From Pachyseris speciosa (taxonomy: Eukaryota; Cnidaria; Anthozoa; Scleractinia; Pachyseridae), in assembly GCA_016490735.1 (NCBI GenBank), contig JAEMWC010000209.1, forward strand, positions 930,001-994,000: a stretch of 64,000 bases of DNA. The letters are read 5' to 3'. The notes beneath the pieces were generated by a model that searched no databases, was not told where the DNA came from, and saw only the letters and a list, made by a program, of their open reading frames with translations. The translations under genes and the position numbers were made by a program. Position 1 is the stretch's first letter. Each line of letters begins with the position of its first letter. Shown piece by piece: positions 24,077 to 34,255 of this stretch.

Positions 24077-24159
24077 AACTTGCTTTCAAGCTATCTTGGT
24101 CATGCGATGCGTGTTCATCTGTCCCTCGGGTCAACAGGTAACCAAGAAATCGAATGAAA

Positions 24160-24584
24160 TATTTCGGGGAAACGGTTCATAATCCACTGGATCACTCAAA
24201 TCGTATAATTTCTGGTTTTATTCGATCTATGAAGGAAAGTATTACATCATCAGCTTATATGATTTACCATAAAACGCGGACAGCAGCGATTAATTTCAAT
24301 AAACCTTTGATCACTGACTACTTACTTCTGTGGAGATATCCAGCAGATTAACTTCGAGAAACACAGGTTAGCAGTTCAATCGGATAACAGGTCAGCAACA
24401 TACGAACAGGTCAGCAAGCGAACGAGTTAGCGGAACTCCTAGAATGACCCTTTTTGCGCGTGGCACGATCTTCTAAGGTTACTAATCCTTAAGTGTCAAT
24501 CACGGACTTAGATCACAACTAAATCAAATTGTCAATCAATGAATCAATTAGCAGAATCTAATTATCTGCTTTGTCAACAAAACA
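24160..24584 (-). repeat. BEL/Pao LTR (5' LTR in element sense)
   Basis: This is the second copy of the 425-bp LTR, nearly identical to 18286-18710. In element sense it is followed by a leader of roughly 83 nt before the gag ATG at 24076. The first nucleotides after the LTR (TTTCATTCGATTTC) do not give an obvious tRNA-complementary primer-binding site. TTGGTTACC, starting 13 nt further in, is the only TGG nearby. Confidence 0.92.
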
Positions 24585-24815
24585 AGAAGTGGGATTCAAG
24601 TATAATTTCCAAAGGCTTTTTGTTGAAGGAAAAGATCATCTGGCCGCACTGACCACCAGGCTGACCTAGAGACGCAAGTTGGACAGTTAGGTTAGCAGGC
24701 ACCACCGGACACCAAATCAGCCGCCCCATGTCCTTCCAGTACCTCACCAGCCATCAAAGTCTCCGTGCCTCAGGAGAAAAGGTTTGGAAAGTAGAGTGGA
24801 GTCAGGGACGATCGA

Positions 24816-25656
24816 GTGTTGGAAGACTGGATCTCTGATGCTCAGCGAGCTGCAAGAGGCCAGACGGACGGCGAGGAGGTCGACACCTTAATCTTCCACC
24901 TTGAAGGTGTAGCAAAAGAAGAGGTCAAGCTACGGCCAACCACCCAGTGGTCCACTCCCACTGGCGTCTTCAGCATCCTGCGAGCAACTGACAGAGACGC
25001 AAGCCAGGGGGAAGTTCTTCGCCAGATGTCAAGGTGACCGTGAGTCGGTGCAGGACTTTGCTCATGTCCTCATGGTTTTGCTGTCACGCATCGAGCGGCT
25101 TAGCGGCAAGGCAGTACCAAATAAAGATACCTTGTTGAAGGAACAGTTGGTGGAAAACCTCAAGGACCTTACCTTGCACAGGGACATCAAACGCTGGGCA
25201 AGGGACCATCCCACTGGCACTTTTCAAGATGTTCGTCTGGAGGTGCACCGGTACCAAGAAGAGGATCCTTTACCCAGACGGTCTGCGGTGGCAAGAGAGG
25301 CTGCAGTAGAAGAAGAAGAGGTGCTATGCAGTGAGGTGGGAGGTCAGCGAAGAACACAGAAAGTCCGGGATGATCTCATCTCCGGGCAGAAAGTGCTGGC
25401 AGAGGAGATCCAGAAGCAACAGAAGGCATTGGCGACGCACGTCGAGCAGCAGAGGGAGGTACTCAGTCGGCAACCAGACACTCTTAACCAGCTGCTGGCC
25501 TCCCTGGCATCCAGACCACAAACCAGTTCCTGCTACCGGTGTGGACTGGATGGTCACATCGTCCGTGACTGTCCAAAGCCACCACCCACCAACACTCAAG
25601 GGGAGAGACGACAAGCCCCGAAGATGTCGGGAAACGAGGAAACTCCACCGTTGTGA
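24816..25656 (+). pseudogene. gag: Gypsy gag with CCHC zinc knuckle
   Basis: Two frames make up a Gypsy-type gag. At 24816-25037 is the capsid-like part (EDWISDAQRAARG, TLIFHLEGVAKEEV). At 25048-25656 is LLKEQLVENLKDLTL, RDIKRWARDHP, and then a zinc knuckle CYRCGLDGHIVRDC (C-x2-C-x4-H-x4-C). A frameshift near 25035-25050 joins them. This is the older element into whose primer-binding site the BEL element jumped. Confidence 0.85.
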
Positions 25657-26036
25657 GCCAGGTGGTGGAGGAGATCGACAGTGGCTCATCCCTTCCAAAG
25701 ATGATCTGTGGAACACCGACTGCCACAGCAAAGTTGGCTGGTGTAGAAGTTGAGTGCCTGGGCGACACTGGCTCCATGGTAACCCTGATATCGGAGACGT
25801 TTTATAAGCAGAAACTTGAGTCCATATGTGGTGGAGTAAAGGGTGGAGGAAAGATGCTGACACTGCGTGGTGCCAGTGGACTCGAGATCCCATACCTTGG
25901 ATACCTGGAGCTGGATGTACATGTGGAGGGGGTGACAGTCCGAAAGTGCGGTGTGCTGGTCCTCAAATACACAGCGGCCACTGTCCTGCAGAGGAGAAGG
26001 AGGCCCGGAGTCCTGGGAACGAATGTACTTGCATAG
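25653..26036 (+). pseudogene. Gypsy aspartic protease
   Basis: The frame overlaps the gag end by a few bases. It contains CLGDTGSMVTLISETF, the retropepsin active-site signature, with the second-half motif RRRRPGVLGTNVL downstream. The frame then breaks (stop at 26034-26036), and sequence to 26171 carries the continuation in a shifted frame. Confidence 0.78.
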
Positions 26037-26171
26037 ATCCCGAAATGGACGGAGCTGCTGAAGATGAAAGGGAGTGCAGCTGCCTCGTCAACACGGGAGC
26101 AGAGACCGAGCAAGCAGTGGCTAGTAAGGGTTGCTGGTACCCGTGCTGTTTAGATTCCACCACACTCAGCA

Positions 26172-26849
26172 ATGAACATTGATGTCATTGGCTCAGCGGG
26201 TGGCGCAAATGCCTTGGTATACCCCCTCAGTATCCCCCTTAAGGGAGGACTCCGAGTTGCGACTACACTGGCAGATACATCCAAGTCATGTTTCACTGTC
26301 CAGCTGATCAATACCACTAGTCAAGGGGTCAGCCTGATGCCCAGAACGTGCCTTGGTATGGTCCAGCCAGCAGAGGTGATTACAAGGGAGCAGTTGGCAT
26401 TTACCGTGGAAAGCAACGAGGTGGTGGTGTCCTTTGGACTTGATGCAGACTGCCAGGAGGTATCCTCACAGACCCCCAACAGAGCTGCACAGCAACAGGA
26501 AAACAACACGCTACCCGAAGGAGTGCTGCTGGATGATTTCCCCGGTACTGCTGCAGAAAAGAGAGAGGCGGAGAGAATCTTCCGAGAGTATGCTGATGTG
26601 TTTACCCGAGAGGGGGAGGAACTCGGCTGTACATCCACCATGCATCACAGAATCCACACAGAGGATGACCTTCCGGTCAATCAACGCCACAGGCGCATCC
26701 CACCCAACCAGTTCGAGGAGGTGAAGGAACATCTGCAGGATCTGCTGGAGATGGGGGTCATGCGACCCAGCCAGAGTGACTATGCGTCAGGAGGAAGCCT
26801 AAACGAGGAGAACGAAAACAAGAGACACGAGAAGCCTTACAACTGGTGA
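26172..26849 (+). pseudogene. Gypsy RT N-terminal part, catalytic core deleted
   Basis: It contains DVFTREGEELGCTSTM, HRIHTEDDLPVNQRHRRIPP and LLEMGVMRPSQSDYAS, the standard segment just upstream of Gypsy RT. Right after SQSDYAS, where SPVVLV.KKDG should follow, the sequence switches to unrelated residues, and the entire RT catalytic core and RNase H are absent. The element cannot be autonomous. Confidence 0.82.
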
Positions 26850-27307
26850 GCTACCTGGACGACATTGCAGTGGAAGACAGTGTGTTGTACAGGACAGTGC
26901 GGAACAGTGATGGCCACCCGAAGCAGCTTCTGGTAGTATTAAGTGCCATGCAGAGTGAAGTCCTGAAGGCAGCCCACAATGATATTGGACACCAAGGGCC
27001 AGAAAGGACGGAAAAAATTGTGCGACAGCGGTGCTGGTGGCTAGGGATGCATGCTGAACTGAAACGTTGGGTCTCACAGTGTGAGCGATGCGTGGTAGCA
27101 AAGGGACCCTACCTCACACCCAGAACCTCCATGGGCAGCATCATCGCCAACAAGCCATTTGAAGTTCTTGCCATGGACTTCACACAGCTGGAACCAGCAA
27201 CACATGGCCGGGAGAATGTGTTGGTACTTACTGATTGATGTCTTCACCAAGTTAACTTTGGCCATACCAACAAGAGACCAGAAAGCACTTACCGTGGCTA
27301 TCACCTT
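26846..27307 (+). pseudogene. Gypsy integrase N-terminal part, truncated
   Basis: An HHCC zinc-binding domain is visible (HNDIGH then CERC, in the context QRCWWLGMHAELKRWV). The first catalytic Asp of the DDE triad follows in VLAMDFTQLEP. The frame breaks at 27238 but continues in the next frame as DVFTKLTLAIPTRDQKA to about 27307, where homology stops. The second Asp, the Glu and the 3' LTR are all missing. Confidence 0.82.
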
Positions 27308-27584
27308 AAGATAACAGAATTATGTAAAGGAAATCCTTTCCCGCGTGTTTAACTACGGAAAAAAGTGGTTAGGTTGGTTTGGCAACATCTTGCTACGTGC
27401 TAAATGGAAACAAGGTACATGACGGCATAGTTAGTGTTGCAACACTGCTAAGTAACTGATGAGGAGTTTAAAACTTTATTTCTTTTTTTGGAATGTGAGG
27501 AATTGTTCCGAGTAATCCATCGGGTAGCAATCGTTTTGCATTGTAAAATCTGATGTGCAAAATAACTTTCATATTTTTTCTAGT

Positions 27585-27737
27585 AATATATCAAACACGA
27601 AAGACCATGTTTGACCATGGTTTGACCATATTTCCTAAAAACCAAGAAGGGAGTTGAAAATACGACGCTCAGCGGAGTATTTTTGGCAAACTGCAAGTTG
27701 TTTGGAAGTGTGGTAAAAATTGAGTGTTTGATATATT
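27585..27737. repeat. Short TIR repeat, AATATATCAAACAC ends
   Basis: The inverted ends AATATATCAAACAC (27585-27598) and GTGTTTGATATATT (27724-27737) bracket about 125 bp containing GACCATGTTTGACCATGG. It is probably a small MITE. It lies between the Gypsy remnant and the first visible exon of the neuralized-like gene. Confidence 0.5.
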
Positions 27738-27920
27738 CTTAATCGAAAGGAAAACAACGGAGAAAACGGAGAAACAAAATCGTAAAAATCTCAGATATCC
27801 AAACACCGAAATGTCACGGTGTTGATCTCCTTTATTTATTCAACTTGATGAATTGTTAATGAGTTTGGGAAAGAGCATTCTGTAATCAGTTATTGTTTCG
27901 CTAAATAATTCGCATTACAG

Positions 27921-28176
27921 GTAAACGATAATTTGCGGCGAAGTCTTGACCGTCTTCAAGAAGGAGACACGCTTGGAGTCTTGATTGACAAGAAAAGCCG
28001 GTTGCACCTGTTTATTAACGGAGAGGACCTGGTACCTATTGCCCAGGCCATCCCAGCCAGACGGTTTGCAGTGCTTGACTTATACGGGTGCTGTGAGGAA
28101 GTGTCTATTGTGACTGCTGATCACAGCGAAGGAGGGCGCGTGTGCATGGAAAAAACGAAGGCAGAGAGAAGCTCGG
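27921..28176 (+). CDS. NEURL4: NEURL4-like exon: half neuralized (NHR) domain
   Basis: The acceptor is ATTACAG before 27921 and the donor is GG|GTGAGG at 28177. It encodes VNDNLRRSLDRLQEG through ADHSEGG. The NHR fold's second half is complete, while the first half (with the usual W.GS segment) must come from an upstream exon. Confidence 0.82.
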
Positions 28177-30373
28177 GTGAGGATGATCTTCAAAGATGAT
28201 GATTCCTCTTGGAAATCAAAGAAACTATTAAATTAACTGTAGTTGTTTCTCTTGGCGATTATCTTAAAATGTTAATGAATTTTTGTGTGATATTTGTGTG
28301 CCAGGGGAGCACAGTAAGGGACCTTGTGATTACAGACAGCTCTGTGACAGATTCCGTGCTAGTCTGGCCATTCCAGGTTAGTAAAGATAGCAATAATGTT
28401 AGCCTGCGTAGCAAGCGTTCCCGTACGAGCGAAGAGCTTCCACAATCTGGTCGCATAAAAGTTGGGGCTAGAGCAAAACAAATCAAATAAGATTGCTGGC
28501 CCTAATTTTCGCGCCGCCAGACTTTGCTCGTTCGCACTCTCCTACAGAAAATTTAATATGCAGGCTTCATTGATACTTGATGAATATGAATTTCTAACTT
28601 TCTTCTTGGATCTTGTAATGCCGCTAAATCTAAACGAATCTATTTAACTTTCTGTTGTAATCATGGTTCACAGATGAATATTTCAATACGGACTGCAAGT
28701 TCAATGTATGTTATTGTCAAACCTGCCACGAAGCCCGCGGTGAAAAACGATATGCTGTCAGCGGTGATCCACCATGTCGGTATGCGCTGCCATTAGGATG
28801 GTGTCAGTTTGCGTTAAGGTGAGCACGTGAGATGCAATTAACTTTGTTTCTTTTGGAAAGAGTTATTGCTAATCTCTTTTACTGTCAAATAATGGCTGCC
28901 CAAGGGTGTCAGAACAAGATCATAGAAAATTCACACTTGATATTCAGTTTTGTTGTTTATCATGTTTAGAATTCCCCCGAGAGTTGAAAGCTATCATGTG
29001 TTCGATAAATGGCACGTGGCATTCTACGGCACTGTGATTGGACGGTTGAGAAGAATACTTGATCTAGGTGATATTCCGCTGCAAGGTAAGGATGCGTCAC
29101 CAGAACTCCTAACCCAGACCACTCATTCCGACGTCAAACGCGCTAACATTAGACCCTGCTCTCTGCTTGCTAAGTTAAAACTACATCTTAGTTTTACTGG
29201 AGTCTTCTTTCTCGTCGTCAATACTACAGTAAAAACCCGCATGTAAGAACTTGGAAAATATAGGTTCTTTTGGGGTAGTTAATATATTCATCCCGCGTGG
29301 TTTATCAGCCTATAAACCATAGAAACTTGTGGTCTATTGCTTAATTAACTGTTACCCACCTATAAGAACCTGCTTGATCTAGCTTGGCTAAACAGGTTTT
29401 ATATTTTTGAGTTTTAAACTGGCAAATTTCTGCCAGCATTTTCCTAAACCACTAGATTCTTACTGTACTGTGTTTCTTCTTTGCCTGGTCAGTCTGTAGC
29501 GGTCAGCGGAGGAGTGGTGCATCTAACAAAGAAAATGAAGTCCCTCAGCTTTGTGTGTCACCCACAATCCTGTGCGCGTGTGAAACACAAGCCAAAAGGC
29601 AAGAGTAAGTATCTGAAGTTATCGAAATTGGAAAATCTGACTCTCTTACCAAACAAAGCTTTCTTGATACTTAGCATGGTTTACTCATATTCGAAAAGTT
29701 CTTTCCGCGTCGCTTTAGTCGTCAGCAACACTCCAATCCAAAGGTTACCAAATTTTACCAAGCTGTACTACATATACTCTCGCAGTAATATTTTGTTGTG
29801 GTTCTAAGAATTCAACAAATCGCTTTTGTCACTGAAAACACCCTTGCGCCCTGTGTATAAACAGATAGTGCCAGGGTAACCCTAGCTACCATGTAAACAC
29901 GGCAATGAGAGAAAGAAGAAATGTTCCAAGTGTAGTAGACTACGAGAAGTCTCTCTTTCACTTAGTCCGTCGAGCGAGACCGTAAATAAACCGCGTGAAA
30001 TCCTCGCCAACTTCTCGCTCCCAGGATTTCACGTCACGCACGATGGAAAAAGCGAAAGAGGAATACTCGAAGTCTGTGTAACCCTAGCACTAGCACAGGG
30101 CCTCAGGTGATGGCTTAGACTCGCTCACTGACATTTTTGTTCATCTCTCGTTTTAGGTATAGGGATGGTACAACTGGAAAACTCTATCAAGCTCAAGTCG
30201 CTCTACAGTTGCGCGTGAAGCCTGGGTTCTACAGAGCGAGTCGTAGTCACCGTGAAGTGGACGCGAACGAGTTGCTTGATCAAAATATTGGTACTGAAAA
30301 TCTGGAATGGTATCTAGCGAACCAAGGTTTAGTCGTGCTGACAGCTTTGCTTATTAAAATCGAGCCTACATAA
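27921..30373 (+). CDS. NEURL4: Neuralized-like protein 4 (NEURL4-like), C-terminal six exons
   Basis: Exons are 27921-28176, 28305-28376, 28674-28818, 28970-29085, 29493-29604 and 30157-30373. All have AG/GT borders and their phases join without a stop into 305 codons plus stop. The first holds the C-terminal half of a neuralized homology repeat (SLDRLQEGDTLGVLID, LHLFINGED, AVLDLYGCCEEVSIV). The following exons give LCDRFRASLAIP, CYCQTC, GDPPCRYALPLGWCQF, KWHVAFYGTV and LYQAQVALQLRVKPGFY, the conserved tail of NEURL4. Vertebrate NEURL4 binds CP110 and HERC2 at centrosomes. The exons for the first half of this repeat and everything upstream are not visible in the window, where the nested retrotransposons lie, so the gene is 5'-incomplete here or disrupted. 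Confidence 0.82.
28305..28376 (+). CDS. NEURL4: NEURL4-like exon 2 of those visible
   Basis: This 72-bp exon encodes GEHSKGPCDYRQLCDRF then RASLAIP. The acceptor is GTGTGCCAG and the donor CCAG|GTTAG. Its phase agrees with both neighbours. Confidence 0.8.
28674..28818 (+). CDS. NEURL4: NEURL4-like exon 3: Cys-rich segment
   Basis: It encodes DEYFNTDCKFNVCYCQTC, then GDPPCRYALPLGWCQFALR. The CYCxxC and GWCxF motifs match the post-NHR Cys-rich region of NEURL4 and may bind zinc (inference). Borders are TTCACAG and TTAAG|GTGAGC. Confidence 0.85.
28970..29085 (+). CDS. NEURL4: NEURL4-like exon 4
   Basis: It encodes IPPRVESYHVFDKWHVAFYG then RRILDLGDIPLQ. The KWHVAFYGT block is conserved in the NEURL4 tail. 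Borders are TGTTTAG and CAAG|GTAAGG. Confidence 0.82.
29225..29467. mobile_element. Mariner-like MITE, CAGTAAAAACCCGC family (copy B), in an intron
   Basis: A copy of the element at 711-1148, shorter (about 239 bp) and with a decayed right end (TAGATTCTTACTG). TA flanks both sides. It sits in the intron 29086-29492 of the NEURL4-like gene, with no sign that it alters splicing. Confidence 0.68.
29493..29604 (+). CDS. NEURL4: NEURL4-like exon 5
   Basis: It is preceded by TTGCCTGGTCAG and followed by a consensus donor (CAAGA|GTAAGT). In the gene's phase it encodes CSGQRRSGASNKEN, then LCVSPTILCA. The longer open frame at the same place, with no stop after the exon, is out of phase and is not the gene product. 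Confidence 0.72.
29937..30075. mobile_element. Fold-back MITE, AGACTACGAG...CGAGCGAGAC family (copy A)
   Basis: Imperfect arms pair AGACTACGAGAAGTC with ATACTCGAAGTCT and GGTTTATTTACGGTCT-like inner words, around a palindromic core (GTGAAATCC / GGATTTCAC). The word TTAGTCCGTCGAGCGAGAC links it to the larger copy at 57827-58111. It lies in the last intron of the NEURL4-like gene. Confidence 0.6.
30157..30373 (+). CDS. NEURL4: NEURL4-like terminal exon
   Basis: It encodes YRDGTTGKLYQAQVALQL, RVKPGFYRASRS, then a C terminus ending LVVLTALLIKIEPT and a TAA at 30371-30373. The acceptor is CGTTTTAG. In the gene's phase the first codon is split with exon 5. Confidence 0.82.
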
Positions 30374-30517
30374 TTTAAATGAGAGAATATATAGAACAAA
30401 ACTGCCCTGCGTAGTAATTGTAAATTTATCAAGAACGCTACAACCTGAAGGTGTAAATTTATTATGCGTTCAAAGTTTAATATGGAAATTGGTCTTATTT
30501 GAACTGGTGGTGTCGAC

Positions 30518-30667
30518 TAGCCTACAGAACAGGCGTAATTTTTTACCCATTTTAGTCGAACAGAGGCGAAAGCTTCTCCCCTCGCACGCGACTCGGTTTC
30601 GCGCTCGCCTCGCTTTCGCCTCTGTTAGCCTAAAATACGCAAAAAATTACGCCTGTTCTGCAGGCGA
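30518..30667. mobile_element. Fold-back MITE, TAGCCTACAGAACAGG ends
   Basis: Near-complete inverted repeat arms (CCTACAGAACAGGCGTAATT and its complement) enclose AACAGAGGCGAAAGC / GCTTTCGCCTCTGTT. The direct repeat GGTGTCGAC at 30509-30517 and 30668-30676 is a 9-bp (or 8-bp GTGTCGAC) target duplication, suggesting a hAT-like source. It lies just 3' of the NEURL4-like gene. Confidence 0.75.
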
Positions 30668-30676
30668 GGTGTCGAC

Positions 30677-32744
30677 AGAATTTGTGGGCAAATAGAAAAA
30701 TGCTCGGAGTTTACACAGCTCAGTTGACTTACATGACAATAGTCAGATGTTTATTTTTTAAGAAAAGTATCTTAATTGACTCTCATGTTGAACAGAAAAT
30801 TTAATCTCATAACTCCCCTCTGACCTACAAGTGGGTTATCCTTTTTTGTCCCCATTGTCATTTATTGAAATTCAAGCTCCCGGTTGTATAGCTTGATTTT
30901 CCCCTGATTTCTCTTCGTTCAGAGACTTCGAGGCACAAAATCCGGTGGCGCAATCTGTATAATAAGAGGCCCAACCCAGGTCAAGGCTTCTCTCTGATAG
31001 TTACCTCTTGCCCCGCCCATCCCCCTAATTTAGCCCCGAAAATAATAAAGCCATGAAAAAGTTCGCAGGAAATTTGTACAGGATGCCGTTGGTGTCTATG
31101 TTTTGCTAAATTTGTGTTAGCCCGAGTCATTGCCAGCAACAAAGTTTTAATTTCCCTAAAAAGGAACGATAGTGACAAAAAAAATAACTGAAGCTAATTA
31201 GCTCAGTGCTACTGTCTTCAAAGTATTTTTGTGGAACTAAAGTAATTATATTTTAATTTGTTATTTTCCAACTTAAATTATGTAAGAGAAGAAGCTGTTT
31301 GGAGAGTTCATAGTAAAGAGCAACATAGTATTACCAATCTCTTAAGAGAGTTACTCCGATTTACAGATGTGGAGGAAAGCAAATGATTTACTCCCAATAT
31401 GCTATGAAAACTGGAATTTTACGATTGGTTTTGCAAAAAAAAAAGAAAGGAAAATAAAAATACAATATTTGCAACTGCACTTGTGATTCCTTGTTTTTCG
31501 TGAATAATATACAGTGAAACCTCCGGTTGCGACCACCTCTCCTCAGCAACCAGTTTTCCTAAATAACAAAAGTTTCCAAGTCAAATCACTATACCTGAAA
31601 CCTCTTGTGAGCGACCACCTCTCCCCCAATTTCTATTGTCCGGATTTGTCCGCATTTCCATACATTTCTTTGTAAATTTTTTACGTTTTTAAATGCCTGT
31701 ATCTCAGTCAAAACTAGCCCGATTAACACCAAACTTGGGATATTGTGAATCTCGGTGTGCTCTTTTTGACTATGTGGATCAATAGTTGCTAATCACATAA
31801 TTTACAGACTCGTACCTAGTCCTTCACGGTATGAAATCAGGCAATGATGAAGTAGGCGCGACAGTAACGTTTGTTATATTAAGCAAAACGTTTTAAACTA
31901 AATAGTGTCAAAACGGCATCAGAGGGCATTAATTTGTTTGTTTTGCATGTTTGAACGATTCCTTAGCGGCAAAGTTTTCTATTACTGCGAGAAGAGAACG
32001 CGTTGAGAAGGTCTGATGGAATGTCTTGACAGCGCAGTCATTACAAAGCAACTGACATCCTTCCCATCCTTCATATAACATATGAAAAAACTGTCTTGCC
32101 GACCAACAATGGTAACATTAGACACATAGTAGTTCGGAAAACTTTCGAAATAAAACTTGAAAATCTCTGCTTAATTCGTTTTAAAGTTCCCTTTAGTCAT
32201 AGACGCGTCTAGAAAGGATTAAGGGTCCCACAGCTAGCCTTCAAGACATTTTGTCTACCCCCAACGACGTACATGAAGGGTGTGAAGCAAACATTGGCTT
32301 TTCGTCCTTTTCACATTTATAGTCACAAACGTAATATAATTTGTGGTCAAATCTTACATTTCCTAAACATTCGAGGACATAAGTATACGTAGTCTCTAAA
32401 GAATCAAGACACTTCCTTTTTGTTTAGAACAATTTTTTTCTTTAGTAGGGGTATAGAATGGTCCCATTGAAATTGAAAGTACTCGCAAATTTGGCCTCTG
32501 CTTGAATGGCTTGCAAAAATTGCATGAGTGCCCGCTTGCTCGTGCTCGCATGCTCGGATCGGATTCTCGTTAAAATTCTCTGCCTTGTAATTATGGAAGC
32601 ATAATTTGCACCTTGGAAAAAACAATTGATGCTGGAAACAATGTTTCCGGTTGGCAAAGCCGCGGAGACATTGGGGAAAATGCACACGCTATGAAGGCTA
32701 TGAATGTTTCTGGAAAAATGCTTCCTCTTTTTGTTTACGTTTTA
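30677..32744. other. No supportable gene; a mariner-type end fragment
   Basis: At about 31512-31626 the sequence TACAGTGAAACCTC followed by GCGACCACCTCTCC, twice in similar form, resembles an end fragment of a Tc1/mariner element. The rest is AT-rich DNA without recognisable coding regions. Confidence 0.4.
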
Positions 32745-33140
32745 TTATAATTATATAATATAATTTACTAATTTATATAGCGCGTATTTACATATTCTGA
32801 TCAATAGCGCTTTACAATCATATATTTAAGAGAAAACGAAAATATATTACCATAAAAATAAAATAAAGTTATAGATTATAAAAATACTTCTTAAAAAGAT
32901 AAGTTTTAAGTCGAGATTTAAAACTGTCAAGTGATGTTGCTTGACGAAGCTCCACGGGTAGGCCATTCCAGAGTTTCGGAGCTGCTGCTGAAAATGATCT
33001 TGCTCCCAATGTTGTAAGCATCTTTCCCTTGGGATGGTCCAATAAGAGCTTACCAGTAGACCTAAGATTATATAATGAGTTCGATTTTATACTAATAAGA
33101 TCGCTAAGATAAGTTGGCGCCAGGCCATTCCCGGAACGTC
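32745..33140 (-). pseudogene. LINE C: ORF2 C-terminal tail and 3' end
   Basis: In minus-strand frame this reads LAPTYLSDLIS, LYNLRSTGK, LGARSFSAAAPKLWNGLP, then SFKSRLKTYLFKKYF and stop. That is the characteristic C-terminal tail of L2/CR1-type ORF2. It is followed by AT-rich 3' UTR down to about 32745. It is fused by a deletion directly to the endonuclease at 33140, so the whole reverse transcriptase is gone. Confidence 0.8.
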
Positions 33141-33765
33141 TACATGGATATTAAAATCACCTGCTATCAGTAACGGTACAGATGACATTATGATACTCTC
33201 CAAAAAACTCGAAAAATCAGCAAAGAATACACTCGTCGTGACAGGATGGTTACTCGAATAGGGTGGACGGTAAATAATAATAATCTGTAGTTTTCGCGAC
33301 TGGAACTCGACCATCCAATGAGAAAACTCAAAAGAAGTACGCTCACCAGCATCTACAAGACTTGCATGTAAATTTTCTCTAATCAATAGAGCAGTTCCGC
33401 CACCAGATCGATCAGATCGTGTGTGATCAAACAGCTTGTACCCGGGCGGGGTGATTTCGGCTCTACACGCATCATCAATCTCTGAAAGCCATGTCTCAGT
33501 TACTGCGAAAATATCTGCTCCAGATGATTCAACATAGGAAACAAAGTCCGCCGATTTGTTTCTCACAGACCTGGCATTCAAACTACAGAATTTTAAATAG
33601 CTTCCAACACGTAAACGTAATTGTTCAGGAACAATACGAACCAAAACAGATGTGCGAGAGGTGGCTCTATTACGGCGAGTAGTATGACTTATTCGATCAG
33701 AAATACGTACAGATATCTTCCGTCGGCCAGCTCGACATCCTCTAAACCTCAGAAGTCCATTTAGC
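33087..33765 (-). pseudogene. LINE C: APE-type endonuclease
   Basis: The minus-strand frame contains SLNARSVRNKSADF, DIFAVTETWLS, LLIRENLH, IIIIYRPPYSS and LLIAGDFNIHVD. These are the N-asparagine, catalytic ETW, YRPP and GDFN motifs of apurinic-type LINE endonucleases. It stops short of the C-terminal SDH motif, because the sequence jumps near 33125-33140 to the LINE tail. Upstream frames are shifted relative to the 2A-containing N-terminal ORF. Confidence 0.85.
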
Positions 33766-33766
33766 T

Positions 33767-34255
33767 TTAAATCATGGAGAACTGAATTCGAGACGCGCGA
33801 CGAATGCCAAGTAGTTCAGCACGGGTGTATGTTATAACTCGAGTGTTCGTATGCAAATCCAAGATATTCGGTAGATTTTCATTTCGCCTCATCAAATTGT
33901 TTTGAATTAAAGTCACCGGACCAGGATTAATCGAAATGTCTCCAAAAATTGTAATGTTTAGAGGCGGGTCGTGACCAGGAATTAGCAGAGATGTACATCC
34001 GTGCTTTGTCCAAGATACCAAAGGAATCTTGGCGCGATGAAATCCAAAGCGCTTCGCCACAAAAGCAATTGAAGCTCGTCCAGTGACAGCAAATCGACCG
34101 TAATGACTAAAATATGCGCCAGGAAAAACTCTGAGAGCTTCTTGGCAAGGCCCATGATGGTCGCAATCGAATGGATCCCAAGTAGAAAGAATTTCACAGC
34201 AAATAGCTAAAAAATAAAACACTAAAATCAGAGCTTTGAAACTCGTGGCCGCCAT
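33767..34255 (-). CDS. LINE C: N-terminal ORF with signal-peptide-like start and 2A-like motif
   Basis: The 162-aa frame starts at ATG 34255 in the context ATATGGCGGCC. It has a hydrophobic N terminus (SFKALILVFYFLAICC) that resembles a signal peptide or signal anchor. At residues about 103-113 it carries TIFGDISINPGP, matching the 2A ribosome-skipping signature D-[VI]-x-x-NPGP (coding bases 33917-33943). 2A-like peptides at the N terminus of APE-type LINEs are described in invertebrates. Here skipping would release the hydrophobic leader from the endonuclease-RT. The frame ends at 33767, and the endonuclease continues in another frame, so this copy is broken. Confidence 0.7.
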   Translation of the reverse strand: MAATSFKALILVFYFLAICCEILSTWDPFDCDHHGPCQEALRVFPGAYFSHYGRFAVTGRASIAFVAKRFGFHRAKIPLVSWTKHGCTSLLIPGHDPPLNITIFGDISINPGPVTLIQNNLMRRNENLPNILDLHTNTRVITYTRAELLGIRRASRIQFSMI

